The notes under the pieces: generated by a model
Told to the model about the DNA's origin: nothing
Database searches by the model: none
Seen by the model: the letters and a program-made list of their open reading frames with translations, nothing else
Part shown: one piece after another, positions 5,197 through 6,223 of the stretch
Numbering within the stretch: the first letter of the stretch is position 1
Layout of the letters: the number at the start of each line of letters is the position of its first letter
Assembly (NCBI GenBank): GCA_944372745.1
Contig: CALWAB010000048.1
Span: 1 to 6,223 of the forward strand
Length of the DNA stretch: 6,223 nucleotides
Direction: 5' to 3'
From: an uncultured Clostridia bacterium
GTDB taxonomy: Bacteria; Bacillota; Clostridia; Christensenellales; UBA1242
Position numbers and translations under genes: made by a program

Positions 5197-5799
5197 ATGG
5201 ACAACATAACAAAACTTTATAAATTTTTTAATTACGCAAAAATTCAACACTTAGTCTCAGATGAACTATTTGATATTGGGTTTTCTGTCCCCTATATTGA
5301 TAAATACACTGCGAAAATCTGTGAAATAGAACAAAACTTACCCACTAAAGAACAATTAGAACGGCTTCAAAAATTTGGCTATATAGAATATCATAAAAAC
5401 TTACAAAACCCACAAAAAGATATAGCTAGAATTACCAATGAAGGTACAAATTATTTAATGTCCTGTGGCGTTGATTTAAATAATATTGTTCTTCAAAATG
5501 AGTACAAGCCTTATGGCATTGAAGGCTTAGATTTTGAAAATATTCCACCTGCTTATTCCTTTGCAACACGGAATAAAAGCATATATATGGACAAATATGT
5601 AGCAAAAATGTGTCAATTAAGAGATTTAGAGCCTAACAAAAACAATTTTAAAGAACTCCACAAGTTAGGTTATGCGGAATTGAAAATGGGTTATATCAAT
5701 CACAAATTGAAAATCTTAGTACATACTACATTGAATGGTTTAGCGTGGTTAAAAATGAGAAATGTCCAAGATTATCAACTAAATTTATTTGAAAAATAG
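5197..5799 (+). CDS. Protein with two copies of a YxDxYxAKxC / winged-helix-like module
   Basis: No named family is recognised. AAGAGGG (5185-5191) lies five bases before the ATG. The 200-aa protein is an internal duplication. Module 1 has the core at Y33-I44 (YIDKYTAKICEI), P49, GY at 61-62 and ITNEGTNYL at 79-87. Module 2 has the core at Y130-L141 (YMDKYVAKMCQL), P146, GY at 158-159 and TTLNGLAWL at 177-185. From the core Tyr, P is at +16, GY at +28 and the wing Gly at +50 or +51 in both. A helix ending in GYI, a polar hairpin, then I-T-x-x-G-x-x-[YW]-L is typical of winged-helix DNA-binding domains, so transcription control is a reasonable guess; the Y-x-D-x-Y core is not one I know. No signal peptide or membrane segment is seen. 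A third copy is encoded by the next gene, 72 bases downstream. Confidence 0.75.
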   Translation: MDNITKLYKFFNYAKIQHLVSDELFDIGFSVPYIDKYTAKICEIEQNLPTKEQLERLQKFGYIEYHKNLQNPQKDIARITNEGTNYLMSCGVDLNNIVLQNEYKPYGIEGLDFENIPPAYSFATRNKSIYMDKYVAKMCQLRDLEPNKNNFKELHKLGYAELKMGYINHKLKILVHTTLNGLAWLKMRNVQDYQLNLFEK

Positions 5800-5807
5800 T
5801 CCTTAAA

Positions 5808-5855
5808 ATGAGCATTAGCTCATCCCTGCGATTCTCAAAATTAGTGCAATAGCAC
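5808..5855 (+). promoter_or_regulatory. Intergenic hairpins between the two module genes
   Basis: ATGAGC (5808-5813), loop ATTA, GCTCAT (5818-5823) forms one hairpin. GTGC (5844-5847), AATA, GCAC (5852-5855) forms a second, ending right before the AAAAGGAG ribosome binding site (5856-5863). CTCATC (5819-5824) is also exactly complementary to GATGAG (5863-5868), which overlaps the end of that site, so two mutually exclusive folds are possible. Neither hairpin has a T-run, so co-transcription of both genes is likely. Confidence 0.5.
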
Positions 5856-5871
5856 AAAAGGAGATGAGATA

Positions 5872-6189
5872 TTGGAATTCAAAAAATTTGAATTATTAAA
5901 GAACTTTTTTTGCATTAATAATGAAAAAGTAATTAAAGTAGACAAATGTCTTTATGTCGACAGATATGTTGCTAAAGTTTGCGAACTAAAAAAGATTGTA
6001 CCTACACATAAAAGTCTTATGAAGCTAGAATATAATGGGTATTTGTTATTAAATAAATCTAATGTCAAAGAAACCACTATATTGACTGCAAATATCACTC
6101 AATATGGTAGAATGTGGCTTCGCTCCAAAGGCATAAAACTCTACAATTTTGATTTAAAAAGCGAAAAAATGCAAGATTTAGAAAAATGA
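5872..6189 (+). CDS. Single-module paralogue of the upstream protein, TTG start
   Basis: This 105-aa protein carries one copy of the module found twice in the preceding gene: core at Y28-L39 (YVDRYVAKVCEL), P44, GY at 56-57 and ITQYGRMWL at 75-83. P, GY and the wing Gly are at +16, +28 and +51, the spacing of module 2. The ending, with YNFDL, parallels YQLNL in the upstream protein. The TTG start is supported by AAAAGGAG (5856-5863), eight bases away. The ATG at 5864 is out of frame and soon hits a stop. The gene ends with tandem stops TGA-TAA. It is probably co-transcribed with the upstream gene; no promoter or terminator is visible around it, and the last 34 bases of the window hold nothing recognisable. 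Function unknown; winged-helix DNA binding is inferred as for its neighbour. Confidence 0.72.
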   Translation: MEFKKFELLKNFFCINNEKVIKVDKCLYVDRYVAKVCELKKIVPTHKSLMKLEYNGYLLLNKSNVKETTILTANITQYGRMWLRSKGIKLYNFDLKSEKMQDLEK

Positions 6190-6223
6190 TAATTTACAAA
6201 AATATAAAGAATGCTAAGTAAAA

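Overview
The window looks like a piece of a low-GC Gram-positive anaerobe (Bacillota, probably an uncultured Clostridia-type organism). The evidence is the strongly A/T-rich DNA, AGGAG-type ribosome binding sites, Grampositive-style TTGACA/TATAAT and extended -10 promoters, a class II signal peptide on a surface protein built from YGQTL repeats, and a rubrerythrin, which is an anaerobe's peroxide defence enzyme. TGG encodes Trp and TGA serves as a stop (the last gene ends TGA-TAA), so the code is the standard bacterial one. Genus and species cannot be read from the sequence.

Layout. (1) 1-150: A/T-rich leader with a run of 15 T. (2) 151-2289 (+): 712-aa lipoprotein with four YGQTL Ig-like repeats and a duplicated C-terminal domain, closed by a strong terminator that can work in both directions. 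(3) About 2341-2745: a non-coding, hairpin-dense island, about 45% GC by hand count in a much A/T-richer background. It contains two direct copies and one inverted, diverged copy of a 26-nt sequence. (4) 2812-3114 (-): small unrecognised 100-aa protein with a consensus promoter. (5) 3267-3875 (+): rubrerythrin, followed by a hairpin and a terminator shared with the next, convergent gene. (6) 4071-4967 (-): unrecognised acidic 298-aa protein. (7) 4968-5196: divergent promoter region. (8) 5197-5799 and 5872-6189 (+): two neighbouring genes that together encode three copies of one roughly 90-residue module (core Y-x-D-x-Y-x-A-K-x-C, then G-Y, then a wing-like T-x-x-G-x-x-[YW]-L). I do not recognise this module as a named family.

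The genes are mostly separate transcription units and do not form an obvious pathway. The lipoprotein is exported and the rubrerythrin is cytosolic oxidative-stress defence. The right-hand end (298-aa gene, divergent promoters, tandem module genes) looks like an accessory locus and may continue past the window edge. The best candidates for something undescribed are the three-copy module family with its hairpin-rich leaders, and the structured repeat island at 2341-2745.
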